Shown: in pieces, positions 51,086 to 64,000 of the stretch | Numbering within the stretch: the first letter of the stretch is position 1 | Layout: the number at the start of each line of letters is the position of its first letter | Assembly (NCBI RefSeq): GCF_027744825.2 | Contig: NC_071347.1 | Location: 16,417,001 to 16,481,000 of the forward strand | Reading direction: 5' to 3' | Origin: Synchiropus splendidus | Taxonomy: Eukaryota > Chordata > Actinopteri > Syngnathiformes > Callionymidae | Length of the DNA: 64,000 nt | Position numbers and translations under genes: made by a program | Notes under the pieces: model-generated | The model's database searches: none | The model's input: only the letters and a program-made list of their open reading frames with translations | Told to the model about the DNA's origin: nothing

Positions 51086-54000
51086 GTAGGCAATGATATC
51101 TGCTTCCCAAAGTCACAGTATTGATTCCTGTACTCATGGCAGTCACTTCTTCCATCCTATATGGGCACATGCATGTCACGTTGTTTCTTCAGACAAGCAA
51201 TTAGTATCCTTCATCCATTCCAGACTTATGGAATCAGACAAAGTGACAATCTGCCTGGTCCTATAAAGGCGGTATAAACTGACGCTCACAGTCAAAGGGG
51301 GTTGTGTGTGTTGGTGTGGAGCAAAGGGGGACTGGCTAATTCCCTTGCGGCTTCTATGGCAAGTGTTTTGATTCCGAAGCTTTCACTTTTGCTCAGCTGA
51401 TGAGCGGTCCGATTGAAGTTAGCGCTACCCTGTCAGACACCCATTTTTCCTAAGGTGTGTACGTTGAGCACCTGGGCAAACTGTCTGGGAATCCTCCTAT
51501 GACACATTATACTAGTTAGGTATTTATTCCAACCACATGCAGGCTGGGACTTTACCCCCCACCTCTTTGAGAGGCTCCCCATTGCGTTGTCTTTCCACCG
51601 TCTTTGACATGCCTCTTAATCCCGTGTTTCGTGTCTCGACAACTGACATGTTGACAGAAAAGGCTACCTTCTTCACCCCAGGAAGTCGTGCTCCTGACTC
51701 CAAATGCTTTAATCTTGTTCCATCTTTCCTTTTCTTAGACCTGCCTGGGCACTTTGCAATGTAGCACACTCTCCATGAGCACATACTGTAATGGCTGGCC
51801 TTGTTTTCACACAACATGAGAAGCATCCAGTTGCTTTTCCAAATATCCCATGTCTTGTGCGAACAACAACAACATGCATTTTTAATTTCACTTTGTATTT
51901 TGGAGCAGCGGTTGGAATTGTATCCGCTCCGAATAATAAGGTGATGTTGTTTGAGACAGGAAAGGAAGCTCTTAGCAAGGCTGCAGGCCAGTGCCAGCCT
52001 TTGATATGTTATTGATTGTGCAGCCAGTATTATGACCCAGAGGCTCTTGAGCAGATGGCTGCCGGCTTGCACCAAAAGATGAGATATAACTAATAGTTTG
52101 CCCTTGGTCAAGGTCAAATTCTCCATTTCCAACAGTTCCCTGTATTCCACTAAAATGCAGTAATGGGAACATGGGGAGGTAGAGAATAGGAAGACCTCTT
52201 CCTTCTGTGGATCCACCAACAAAAATTGGATGTCTTTTGATGTGAAGCTAGAATAACCATGCAATTGAGCAGGAGAAATAGAGATTAAATGAAAATGGAA
52301 AGGGGAGGGGGGTGGATATTGCGGGATCAAGGAGTGGATGTCTGGGGTTATGTGCAATTGAATCCAGGCTGCAAATTGATTATAGAGCTGAAACACTAAC
52401 CTGCTGTCTGAGCCCCGTATCGCTCCGGCAGACAGAGCATCCCCACAGGACGCAATCCTGCACCCACACGCATCTTTCCTGGACTTCCTCATCAATAGAA
52501 TACCACATCCCCTTTCCTCCCCGCCTACCCCCAAGCCTCTGAACATAGATACTGCATGCCTGCCAAGACTTGTTCTCCTCTGAATATAAATCTCACTACA
52601 GTCCCCTCAGCTCAAAAACCAGACGGCGCCTCCTAATGAGATGCATTTCTTATTTTACTTTCATTTCTCTACTCCGCCTCCCACAACTACAGTACCCTGC
52701 AGCCCCTTTCTGTCTTATATTAGGGTTTTCATTATACATTGGATTGCTCTGCGTTCACGTGTAGTTTGCATACAGTCAGAGCTATTCTGGTTGATTTGTT
52801 TTTCAAATATCAAGGGAATCTTTGAATTCAACCCTCTTAAAAGTGGGGGTTTGTAGGGTGTAAAATAATCCGTTAAAGTGAAAGTTTCAAGTGTTTAGAT
52901 TTATTTTTATTTTTTGAAGAATGTGCCTGAGAAAATCTTTTTTTTTTTTAGTCCTATTGTACTGAGTAGAACCTCTGTGTCACTTCAGCTTCACAATATT
53001 AGCAGGAGCCCCCTGAGTATATACGTAAATCACACAGCGTAATGATTTTTAAATTGTAAAGCCTGCGGGAAAGTGTAGCATCTGTAATTGCGACGTGAAG
53101 CCCACCACCCCCAGCATTCGCTTTCCCTGTCACCCACCCTCTTTTGAATCCCTCAAGAGAATTTGTCTCTGTGTATGTCTTTGCATTACTTCACACCCAT
53201 GCACTCACAAACCAGCTTAGTTCTGGAATATTCTGTTAATATTCTGTTATTCTGTTCTTCTCCTCCTCCTTTTGCAGTCGGCTTTGAACAAAATATTTTT
53301 TTGCCTTTGTACGACAATTGATATTAATGATTGCAAGTATCTAAATAGGAGTTAAATAGATTCATTCAGATACGACTACATATGTATCAAGCTGGTAATT
53401 TCACATAAACGTTATTTATGAAATAAATATAAAATATTTACAAATCGTTCCTTAAAAAAGTTCTCTTATAGTATCTGTTTGCTCATTCACTTTCATTCTT
53501 TTCAGGTCTTCTAATCATTATTTGTTATTTGTTGTGTAATGTTGAGGTCTCTTTCGGGTGGTTCATGATAATTTTTATATATTAATGAATGGTGTTTATG
53601 TATTCTATAATCCAAGCCAGGTTTGGCCTAATGACATGAAACATCAATGATCCTATTTTGCTGTGTTTTCGGTTTTTGTTTCTGATGATCATCTGTTAAA
53701 CCAGAATGAGACATAGAGCGACAGAAAGCGATGCGTGTTTGCTTGACAGCTTATCAGCGAGTTTGAGCAGCTTGTCCTTCATGGAGTTGAAGACTGCGTG
53801 AAGCGGCCAAGTGTCAGAGGAGTGTGGGCTGAGTGCTCAAGACCAGGCCAAAAAATGAAGGCTGTAGGGAGAGAACTAAGCTTTTTTTCTGACACAAAAG
53901 GTCTCTGAGTCGTAATAGCATTCTGTATGTGTGCAGCTGTTCCTCACGTTGAAGCGTTGTGAATGAGTTCTGACCGGCATTATAGGAAAAATACCCTGCC

Positions 54001-57000
54001 TAATACAAGCACAGTGGAAGCTGTAGTTTTTTTCTGACATTTAAGTGAGCTTTTTGCCTCATCCTTTACTTTACTGTGCTATATCCTTTGGGCATGTGTA
54101 TATTTTAGGTGTGTAGTAACTCAAAGCTAGTTAGCTTGCAAGTAAACAGTTCATTAACCCCGCACCCCGAGAAGCTTTCTATTTTGCGACACACTTTTGC
54201 TCCTCTGCTTTATGGCTGAAGGGTAAAAGTGCAAAAAGTTCCGTACTGAGATGGGAGCTAATTTAAAATGCTCTCGGAGCTTCCCTCAGAGGCTTTTATA
54301 GGCACAGCCAGATGGGGAGAGACATTGAAGCACAGCCAGAATCAATGGGAAGTTTATGACTTCACTTTGGTTTGGGAAATCTCTGCATCCCTCGATATAA
54401 CTTGGTTAAAGACGCTATGAGCCAATTCCGCATGCCCTCTTGACCCACTGGTTGAAGATGAGATGCATTATCAGTCGTGTAGCTTTCATCGACATATCAA
54501 CTTCTGGCATTACGGATAAATAAAAGTGGAATCGAAAAGCCCTCGGAGATTTCAGACATCTGCCAAGCAGCTATATTCCATTTTGTGATCTTTTCATCCA
54601 ATGTCAAATATTTACTTACATTGAAAATTGTTGAAATATTGTTTATATATATCCAAATAACAAATGAATTATCAAATTAAATGTTATTTATTTCACTACT
54701 CCATTCATGTACGTTCACTGAAGGCACTTAGACTAGAGCTTTAGAGTATTTTAAGTATCGATCTGGTGTTCAAATAGAAATGAGAGTTGTGTGTGTGTGT
54801 GATCGAAGAGAGCAAAGCCACTGCACCATGTGTCTGCAACGCATTCAAGGCTATAGTGCCGCAGACTGCTGTGTTTGTGATGATGCTTAGAGTCTGTAGT
54901 GCTCATGAATAATGCATTGTTAATCCATGTGTGGAAAATATATCTCTATACCACGTTGCTTTCATTGCCTTCTCCCTTCTGTGCAAATGTGTCTTTGCCC
55001 TAAGACTTTTATGTGTTTTGTGCGTGCTGGAGGGTTTGCAACTTGAATTCCCTTAAATGCCTCCAGACTGTCAGTGTCAGCCTTGTCACTTTATATTTGT
55101 GATATCATGCTTGTTCTGCTGACATCGGAAAGCAAGTGCAAAAGATTAATATCACGTTTTAACAAGGCGCGCCGACCAAATAACAAAATCCTCTGTTGAT
55201 CTTTACATAGACATACCAGGATAAATATTACACATTATCCGCACTCTGCTGCATCAGCTTAAAGAAAATCACTATGTATTCTAAGCAGCCTACAAAGCTT
55301 TATGAAAGACATGAGAATCAGAGTGCATGGAAGAAATGGCGGGGAAAGGCTTTTGTACATATGTAGAAGTACAAAAGGAGAGGTGAGAAAGCGATAAGCA
55401 TAATGTGTTGCCTGTGGAAGAGAACATGGAGACCAGAATAAGCTCTCTGGGCAGACTGTTGATACTGAAGGGGGATGTGTATAAATGGAAAAGGATGTAA
55501 GAAATATTTCATCTGGAGGCTGCAGTACAAAGACAAGAAAGACAGGCTTGTCTCTGGTGGCAATCTTCGTCTACCAGCTTGATATTAATGTTTTATCTCT
55601 CTTAATGGCAGTCCATATTTTCTCCTATCTGCTCCTACAAACACCCTTCCAGATAACCTTGTGCTACCTAATATGTAGCTCCGTGTCAAACATCAGATGG
55701 TGTCACTTAGCCTCAAGCCAAATTTAGTGTTTTTTACTGCTGCGCCGCATCGCTGCCTGTGTCGACAGTAAATTGAGGTGAAACCTGTCATGTTTATGTC
55801 GCATCGTAAAATGTGTTGATGTGTTATTATCTGCTTCATTATTTATGAATGCAGGGAGAGGATCTGTGAGCTGTCTTGTTAATTCTTTGTCTTTGCACCT
55901 GCTGCTTAAAATACCCAGCATCCTTGTGTTGATTCCTAATGACGTTGCTGCAGCGTGTGAGTTCTGCACAGATTCATGCGAGTGGAATTAGTGTTATTAA
56001 AAAATGTTGTAATTACTGTTCCGCATCCTTCGGTTTTTATCTCGCTTAATGTGTTTACTCACTCTGGTAGTTATTGGCGAATCGCGGGAAGAAGTTCAGA
56101 TATTGTAATATGCATGGGACAAACATGGATATATACCTTTTAATATGCTACATTAAGTTTTCATTTATTATTGTTTACGCACATTTCTAATAACTCAAAA
56201 TGTTGTCAACTTATTCAAATGGAATTCTTTTTTGGATCTTGTTCACAAAGCCATGTGCATTTAAGGAGGTTTAGAAGGACTTTAAATCCGATTTTTGGCT
56301 TTTAGCTGCTGCTCAAACGCACTGCTGTTCAGAACTAGCACAATCGAATCAACGAAATAAATCTGCTTGACCCTGTCGACAAATTTAGTTATTGTTCGTT
56401 TAATAATGCCTTGTTGTTGCGAGGTATGTGTGTTTTGACGAATATAGAGCGCAGCTCATGCTAACAACGCTTGTGGTTAGGACGCAACACGTTCCCCATG
56501 GCAACCAAGGTTTTGTTACCAGTCACGCTTGTTGAATCACGGATGTTGCTGTATTGTTTCAATTGCATGCTACGTCTTAAAATGTAAAATGATCTCCTTG
56601 GATAAGGAGCACACTGTTATGAGCACTAGTCATTAGGACCAGACCTTTCTTTATAAAAGCAGAGGTCTTGTCACACACCTCACTTACTGCAGCCCTGCTA
56701 ACCTCGCACATATTCGCCCAAGCACAGACAGCACTGCTTATTAGCCTTGAGGTGGAAAACAGGTGTGATCCTAGCTCGTCGCAGATGAGAGCGGATGATA
56801 GTGGCAGGATCAACCGCAGGGCAATGAATCAGTCCTTTATCAAACCTCCAGGTCTCACTGTGAACTGGCAACTCCGACGCTGCAGCAGCAACATTTGTGT
56901 CCACTGCCTGAATCTCCAACAACAACAACGCACCACTGGTTTGAAGGCTTTGCGGGGTGGCTGTCAGGGCTCTGCTGCCTCTCTCGGTCCACATTCTTGC

Positions 57001-58321
57001 CCCCTCCCTGCTCAGTTATTCATCAGGTGAGAAGAGGGAAGCGTGCATGAAGGTTGGCATGATTAATTCAGCAGTTCCCCCAAGCCTTGTCACGGAGTAG
57101 ATTTATGGTATTGGCGGAGAAGAATGAGGAAGTTTGGAATGTTACTCTCCTGGGATTTTAATAGGAGCTTTAGCATGGGCTTGATTAAAATCACCTTCAT
57201 CCAACATTGTTCAGTGAGTTAAATACTTGGTGGTGTATGGGGGCCTTCGCTGAAGTTGTTGAGCAGAAAGCCTTTTGGCTTTGGTCTTGAATTCTCTGTC
57301 ATTTAATTTTTTTTTTTTTTTTTCTCTTGAGGGATCAAATGAACAGACACCTAAGAAGTTAAGAAACTGAGCACTGTTAGTAAGTTAGTAAGGTTTAATG
57401 GGAGAATTGAAAAGAAGTCCTCTCTGCTGTGAAGTTGTGACAAACCCAGCCGTTCTGCTTGAAAAGGCCCTCTAACTATTAATATTCATTTCTACCTTCA
57501 AAGACCACAATTTAAGGGCCATGAACAAAGAATGATGAGAATTGGTTTCCTGTAATGAAAGAGTCTTTCTCCTGACAGATGAAACAGATTAACCATTGAT
57601 ATTTTCAGTGCACTTGCACTTGCAGGATATTTTCAATTTGTCCCAAATCAAATTTCACATCAACTTCTATCATGGAAAAAGGAGACGAAGCAATTCACTT
57701 ATTTATTTTGTTATGCTTTTATTATTGTTTTTTTTCTATTCATTTTTGAAAACGCTTGAAGACGTATGGTTCATACACATCTGACATTTGTCACTGTAGT
57801 CTCTAATTATTAATTTATTTGGTCCGTTGCTGGATATGTTTATTTCTATTGTGTATCAGTTCAATGCAAATAATACTTATTTTCTGAATGGAATCCAACT
57901 GGTCGACGACTTAGTGAATATTACTGAAGTAAGCTTGAGTTATAGCTGCATCATCTTCTTGTAAAATGCTTTTCAGCCATATTAAATATAGTTGCTATCC
58001 ACAACATTTTGCCTGTCCTGTTTAATAATATAGTATAAGACATTAGTTTAATGGTATAGGAAAGTCTTGGCCACTGTTAAAGGTCCTTTTACTTCAGTGT
58101 TTAAGGTCAATTGCTGCCTCAAATTAAATGTCAAACTGTGGCAGAGAAGTTTGTCCATTTTTTTTCTCTTGGGGAACTTTATGTGTGTGTCAAGCTGGGG
58201 GTTTGGTTTAGTGTTTTTGTGTATGCTGTTGATGAGAAAGAGGAGAAAAAGATTTCAGTTTACCTTCAAACTGCTGACCAACAACAAATATGATTCAGAG
58301 TAATGGTTTATGTGTTAAAAC
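51086..58321. other. trim44 last intron or downstream DNA
   Basis: Unique-looking sequence with no identified exon. It includes the unexplained minus-strand open frame at 51524-52546, a poly-T tract at 57308-57323 and a TG run at 54788-54801. Confidence 0.4.
51524..52546 (-). other. Unexplained 340-codon open frame
   Basis: A stop-free minus-strand frame of 340 codons with an ATG. At the local base composition frames of this length are not expected by chance in 64 kb. I recognise no domain, signal peptide or repeat in it. A cysteine cluster (NACCCCSHKTW) and a basic stretch (GRSKKRKDGTR) are the only striking parts. There is no CpG island upstream, and no evidence of expression or splicing. 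It lies in the presumed last trim44 intron or its flank, on the opposite strand. It may be an ancient transposon frame, a conserved noncoding block with few stops, or chance. Confidence 0.2.
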
Positions 58322-58500
58322 AAGGAGCGACACAGTGGCGCAATGGTTAGCACTTCATTGTAAAATGTAAAATGTGTGTGTGCCTTGCGATGGTCTGGCG
58401 ACCTGTCTGGAGTGTATTCCTGCCTCTCACCCAGTGACTGCTGGGATACGCTCCAGCACTCCCTGCAACCCAGAACAGGACTAAGTACTGCTTAGCTGAA
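58322..58500 (+). mobile_element. SINE-like element, internally deleted
   Basis: It starts with GGAGCGACACAGTGGCGCAA then TGGTTAGCACTTC, the head of a tRNA-like fish SINE family. It continues with GTGTGTGTGCCTTGCGATGG, CTGGCGACCTGTCTGGAGTG and GCTGGGATACGCTCCAGCAC, the usual body. The part that would carry the B box is replaced by a short TAAAATG repeat, so the internal promoter is lost. Confidence 0.75.
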
Positions 58501-58616
58501 GATACATGTGTTAAAACAACATGGCATGATTTTGGAATTAAGTGATACTTGTGGTTCTTGCCTTGGCATTTGAAGCCAAGGTGCATTTCTGAAGCCTGAT
58601 GTAGTTACTACTTTAC

Positions 58617-58925
58617 ACTAGCAGATGGTGGACACCAGTAACGTCAATCTGACGAACATCTGTGGCCATTTTTATTTAAGCATTTTGGAGTGAACAAAGG
58701 TTGAAGCATCCCCCAGTCGAGGCGATGAGGGTGGTAGTAGCTTTGTAGTAGGAGCATAACAGAGACCAGGGCTGGTGATTTTACTGACAAAATTCTGAAG
58801 AGGAATATTCACACTCTAAGATGACACAGTGAAGTAGAAGGTGGCGCACAGATGCAGAGTATTTCCAGTGGATCCGACAAACATCTGTAACATGTAATTC
58901 ACTATGGCCGCCGTCTAGTGACGTC
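58617..58925. repeat. Possible small inverted-repeat element
   Basis: CACTAGCAGATGGTGG at the left and CACTAGACGGCGG (read on the minus strand) at the right form a weak terminal inverted repeat. Both sides also have AACATCTGT words. The assignment is tentative because the inverted match is short. Confidence 0.3.
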
Positions 58926-60422
58926 ATGATACATACCAATCAGATAACTGCATTCACTCTGCTCCCTAACTCTCAGTCATTTGTCATTTATCTCTACCCA
59001 AATTTGAGGTACAACCTTTTGAAATACTATATGAAAGTTGTATTTTCCATTGAAAAAAAACCCCAAAAAACAAAGGGGTTAAAACAGTGTCTGTCTAAGC
59101 AGGCTTCTGTTCTATTGTCTTTATATTGCTGCAAACAATGTTTCAAATCTTTCGCGAGGCTTTCAGATTCTGGGACAAACACACCGGGCTGCTTGACTTG
59201 GCTGATGAAGGTGGCGCCAGTTGTCTGCAGTTGGTGAAAGAGTTGTTTGAAAGAGTCAACAGGGGGCATCTGCCAGCTTGCCAAAAGTTCAGGCGCCGCT
59301 CTAACTGGTCACTCTTCAAAAAGGCTGTTTGGAAGCGAGCCATCTCCGTGGTTATATGACTGACAGGGCACATCAGTTGAGGACACCCCTCCTTTTCTAA
59401 TGGTTGATCGATGGTTCCTCTGGTGAGGACTGAGGGCATCAGAGCGAGGCAGAGAAGGCGATTGATGGGTAGAACAATTACAGCGATGGTGTCGGGCAGA
59501 GATTGCAAAACGAGAAACAGTTCTCTTCATTTGAAGTCACATTGGAGTTTGCAGGCTGCAAGAAGTTAGAGGTAATAAAGAAAAGTTTGGGGCAGCGTCG
59601 GTGCTCACTATTCATTACCTGCAAGCCAATGCTGCACTCTCCCACAGAAAAGATAAAAAGTTTATCACTCCAATGCGTTTTCTTTGACTTTCCCTCTCGC
59701 CAGCAGTCTTAAGATTAAAACTTCAAAAGAGAATTACAATTCCAGAGCAATTTCATGTGAAGCCCTGAGCATTTGAATTCTATTTATTTCCACCAACGTG
59801 TTTTTGAGGCTCTGTGTTTCTCTGGAATTCTGCGTAAACAATTAAGTTTGGGATCATTTGTGTAGTTGGTCAACAATGTGAGTTCATCCGTTGATTTGTA
59901 ATGGAGTAAAAATGTATGGAGCACTTGACATTGTGATGATGCTAATACTCCTCCAGTAGCTGACTAATCTTGCGTTCTGTGACTCACAGACCCACAAGTA
60001 CTGTACATAATCCATTTCATTGGTTCTATTTGGAGAGAAAAAAAACAGTTTTAAACCTGCTTATCTTCACCCCTGCCTATTCACATCCAATTCACTGGGA
60101 GCTACTCTTTACAGCTGGATTTTAAGAGCGAAAAATAGTCCATAATAATCACTTCTATCCATATATGTTGGCAGGGAACAACTTGAGGATGTTAGTTAGA
60201 ACCTGCAGCAAAATTGGCAAAGGATGTCTTCTCCTCCTCGTATTGCAGAGGATGCCTTTTTTTGTGTTGGATTCATTTTTATTTTTCATGTTTTATTTAC
60301 ATCTTGACACATTTGCGCTCCCAAGTTTCATCCAGTTTCTTCATTTATTACTCACAATACTGATACTATTGTAACTTCTAAATACACGAATAATAAAGTG
60401 AACACACACAGGCATTACATAA

Positions 60423-60650
60423 GTGTAACACTTTGGGATTAACTGCTAACAAATGAATGACTTTATTTAACTGTTAATATTCAGTCATTACGGTGTTATT
60501 AATTCCATTCCAGAGTAAAATATAGTCAGACGCTTAACAACGTGGCAATCACTTTATAATATTTGAGTACAGACCAATATGCTGCTAATACACAAATGAG
60601 TGAGTAGTTTATTTATTGTCGCATATGTTCCCCAATCTGAAGTGTAACCA
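60423..60650. mobile_element. Intact-length short inverted-repeat element
   Basis: The left end reads GTGTAACACTTTGGGATTAA and the reverse complement of the right end reads TGGTTACACTTCAGATTGGG then GAACATATGCGACAATAAAT. At 228 bp without interruption, it is the best full-length representative in this window of the family also seen at 19481, 41062 and 44910. No coding capacity. Confidence 0.7.
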
Positions 60651-63600
60651 GGTGTTGAAGTACACAACAATTCGAATATTGTCAGGTAGAGTACACAATA
60701 GTTTAGATTCTTTTTGCCAATTAAAACTCAGCGCGTATACATGTAAGTGAAACTGCCGTTTATTTGCAACATAAGTTGCATTGAGAGGGTTTATCATGAA
60801 GTTTCTTTAAATGGCTTGTTTAATGACTCAGAACAGCTGACGTGAAATTGAAAACGTTGAATCCCTGCAAGGCTTTGATGCTCTTTACACGCCAGTAAAC
60901 AAATGGGTTCCCTGGGAGCAACATTTGGAGACTTCTATTATTACGTGCCTAATACTGCGGGGGAAATATTTCATCTTGCCCCGAGAAATGAATGTGCATC
61001 ATATAAACATTGTTATTATGAGATATTGCGCCATAAGTATTAATAAATCTTCAATTTAATCCAGTGTAAAGTATCTCCATCTTCCACTTTAGGAAAGATT
61101 CACTACTCGGCAACTAACTTACTGTGGCTGTTTGTCGGTTGAAAAGTGATGTAATTTCCACCATATTTTTTGTATTATTGTTAAATTGGATTTTATACAT
61201 TTTTAAAGTTATAAGTTATGTGATATTTATATGTATGTTTGTATCTGTGTGTATGTATGTTTATGTATATCTATGTGTATTGTCTTTATACTCACTACCT
61301 TGATGTAAAGTCATTGACTGGCTCATTTGATGCAACCACGGAGGCCACAGCTCTTACTTGTACATGTATGGTGTTTTATGTGCTTTCACTCCTGTGGCCA
61401 ACAAACCCAGTTTTATGGAAGGTTGACCTCCGCTGTGTTTATATTTTCCATCCCTCAGCTTTTTCTTGATGCTTAACCTAAGTTACAGTACAAAGCAGGA
61501 TAGCGAGACAGTTTCAGAACCTTGACCTCCACTGGGAGTGCCAAATATTAAATAGTGCGAGGCATGAGACTGAGAATAAACTGCAGCATTGCATTTTCCT
61601 GGAAGGCTGAACTGTCCTAAACATGATATCTATTGAAAAACTGCGATGCAAGAAACCTTGCATGTCTTATTCAGCTTTATGGTGGTGGTAAAGTAGATTA
61701 AATCTGAGTCTTGTTGAAGCATAAAGTAATATAAGCTTTTTCAGCTTTTGTTTTTACAAAATGCTGTTTCAGTTTGTGGCTGTCAAATGATCAACAAAAT
61801 GGGTCGGTATTCTGACAGCAGTTGTTAGGGGAGTGAAAGTGCTGTATAATGTTGTTTGTTTTGATCACAGAATTGTGATGCGCCTTTACTTCATTAGAAA
61901 TGTCAGGTAGCCCATTTAGGATGTCATGGAGCAGCGCAAGCATCAACAGGCGTTTATTTAAAAACCTGTTTTGTCGAAACAGGTGTCAAATCCATTGTTG
62001 ATTTCTTCAGGACTTGAACATTTTTGAGGGCAAATAAAAAACACAAGTCAGGATGCAAATGTCTATTCACAAGGTTGGAATTTAGTAGCTTTTCTGTTAT
62101 AAACTACGGAAGTATTTACACAACTGAACTTCTGTAAAATAGCAGGGTTGGAATTCAGGTTTTCTTCAAGCTAAATTCTGTTGTAAAGTCAATATTTTAT
62201 GAATAGTTTTTTGCAGAAAGAAAAGAAATTGAGAAAAAAAAGGTTTGGTCTCTCCATGAATCACCAGAACGTACTTTCAGAATGTTTTTTTTCCCAATTT
62301 GCAAAGGTGACCAAAACCCCTAAATCAGGCCCATAAATTGACATTTGAGGGATATTTGGAGAAATATCACAATTTCATTGTCTACTGCGACATGTTTTAG
62401 CCGCCAGTGAACGTCGCTCATGATGATGAAGGTTCTTGGAAAACATAAAGAGTTAAAGAGTGCATTTTATTTAGTTGTTTAGATGTAAATCCATTGGAGG
62501 GATTCGGCTAGAAAGGAATTCCATGTGGCCTCACTGAGGTTTAACAATTTTGTCGGCAGATTCTTGTCAACACCTCCCCCTTGTCTTTATATATACAGCA
62601 GGGAGCCATTACCGTCATTCTATTATAATTCCTCTGCGCCCTTCTTCGGGGTCTTCCCAACATTCTTACTCCGCATTTAATTTGGGACCAACGGTATAAT
62701 GTCTCCGCCCTGTGCCTTCGATGTGATGTCGCCCATTAGGAGTAAATGTAATTGTCACTTTGCATTCCACTTCAGTGGAGGAAGACATGAACGGATTGTA
62801 TAGCGTATCTCTCCGGACCATGGTCCTCGTTCCAGTGGTTGATTCAGGGCCTAATAACAAGGATACCTTTCTTTGTGTGTGGATGGTTTTTAATTTGACA
62901 GTCACACTAATGAGGAGTTTTATTTCTGCCGCACCGATAGGATGTCTGCAGTTTCCCTCAGTGAATTGCTCCGCCGCTGCAGTCGCCACAGAAATGACCA
63001 AGTATGCCCAGTCTTTTTTTTTTGCTCTTATCTAAATGGCTCCGCATTAATTCCTCTGCATGATTAACAGCAGGTACATGCGCCGAAGTGAGCGATGTGC
63101 TTGGCGGAATAACATAATCATGCAATTTCTCTCACCTGCTGCGGTGCAGACCGACCTGTGCGATTATTCGGACTGGCTGAGCATCAGCCTACTTTGTATT
63201 CTGCTTCGCTGACCTTTCCGCTTAGTCGATCACAGTCTGTTCACTGGCTTCCTCGGGATAATAAATGTGCCACAAAGAGAGTTGACTGTATAGTCTTTAG
63301 CTGGGTAACAATGTAATGCAAAAACACCTAGAACTACATTATGGGATGGATCTGCCGGATGATTAGATTGCTGCAACTCTGCCGATAATGAAATGCACGA
63401 CGGACAGGGTCACATTTAACACCCCTCGGTTCATGCTGGGTTTTACTGTACAAGGACAAATTCCCTGTTGTGCTTTATTTCAGGTCTAGCACGAAAACAA
63501 TCGATGGTTATAGCTCACAAAGATGCCTCTTTAATAATGCTTTATTGATATTGAGAGGATTTGAACGAGCGCTGGACCTCGAAGAGAACCCAGGCAAAAT

Positions 63601-63898
63601 GATTGCTTGTCCTTTGGTATTAGAACAGGAAGATACTGGAAGGAAGTTCAAGCTGGGTTAAGGTGGCGGAAGCTGGGCAAGGCTGAAAGACAAAGGAGAG
63701 GTATTTCGCTTATGAATACAGACATATTCACAGTCGTAAGGTGTCTCATATTGGCAGTCATCAGGCGGACTATTGCGTCCGATATGTTTTACTTGAATCA
63801 TATGCCTCACCTCCCACAGTGTTTCTGGATATTCAAATAGATGGCTGGGGGTGGAACGAGGATGCTGAGGGGGGACAATGCTTGTTTGCTTGGTATAT
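60651..63898. other. Repeat-poor noncoding DNA
   Basis: No gene is recognised. Two stretches, about 60780-61110 and 62560-63270, lack repeats and are dense in words such as CATTAATTCC, TGATTAAC and CACCTGC that could be factor sites. They are candidates for conserved noncoding elements, but only by appearance. Confidence 0.3.
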
Positions 63899-64000
63899 TA
63901 GACTTAGACTTAGACTTAGACTTAGACTTTCTTTATTGTCATTGCACAAAACATATTACTATATGATGGCAACGAAATTTCGGTCCGAGGCCTCCAGTTT
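63899..64000 (-). mobile_element. LINE 3' tail, running off the window
   Basis: On the minus strand the sequence reads GACCGAAATTTCGTTGCCAT, then TGTGCAATGACAATAAAG, then five GTCTAA units. This is a common tail of fish non-LTR elements, whose 3' end lies here and whose body continues beyond base 64000. No protein part is in view. Confidence 0.7.

Noticed and set aside
63470..63661. Possible last exon of trim44 (acceptor TTTATTTCAG at 63471-63480, phase-compatible frame ending at 63661)
   Set aside because: The phase fits the split codon from the 17-base exon, but the 12-kb interval contains many such acceptors, including another compatible one near 51192. The sequence shows no likeness to the acidic TRIM44 C-terminus.

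Overview
This is a fish-like vertebrate genomic window, probably from a teleost. It is AT-rich overall. Most of it is intron or intergenic DNA carrying relics of LINEs (RTE-like and L2-like), SINE/LINE tails, hAT-type and foldback DNA elements, and long TA, TTTTA and ATTTTT microsatellites. No species can be named from the sequence. I see only two protein-coding genes, both on the + strand: single-exon fjx1 (1928-3148) and multi-exon trim44 (5' end near 35.8-36.1 kb; coding exons at 37680, 38914, 45658 and probably 51069). FJX1 and TRIM44 are also neighbours on human 11p13, so the linkage supports both calls.

Layout. 0-1.56 kb: a dispersed repeat, then the fjx1 upstream region. 1.56-3.15 kb: CpG-rich fjx1 promoter, leader and coding exon. 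3.15-35.8 kb: about 32 kb with no recognisable host gene. It holds an RTE-like LINE remnant (3.7-4.7 kb), TA arrays (7.05-7.2 kb), an L2-like 3' end (8.6-9.3 kb), a tandem duplication split by a later insertion (9.9-11.2 kb), nested DNA elements (19.5-20.2 kb), a terminal-inverted-repeat element beside a TA array (25.0-25.8 kb), a long-arm foldback element (26.9-27.26 kb), a decayed coding-like stretch (34.3-35.0 kb) and a second RTE-like remnant (35.0-35.5 kb). 35.8-36.1 kb: trim44 promoter and noncoding first exon with three ETS-type GGAAGT sites. 36.1-51.1 kb: trim44 exons and introns. 51.1-64 kb: more trim44 intron or downstream DNA, with an unexplained 340-codon open frame on the minus strand, a SINE-like relic, a small inverted-repeat element and a minus-strand LINE tail at the right edge.

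Fjx1 is a Golgi-type secretory-pathway kinase-fold protein related to Drosophila Four-jointed (Fat/Dachsous planar polarity). Trim44 is a RING-less TRIM with an N-terminal UBP-like zinc finger, a B-box and a coiled coil, linked to deubiquitination. The two proteins share no pathway; their proximity is conserved linkage. No new biological system is demonstrated. The items most worth a second look are the 340-codon minus-strand frame (51.5-52.5 kb), the decayed coding stretch at 34.3 kb, and the well-resolved nested repeat events.
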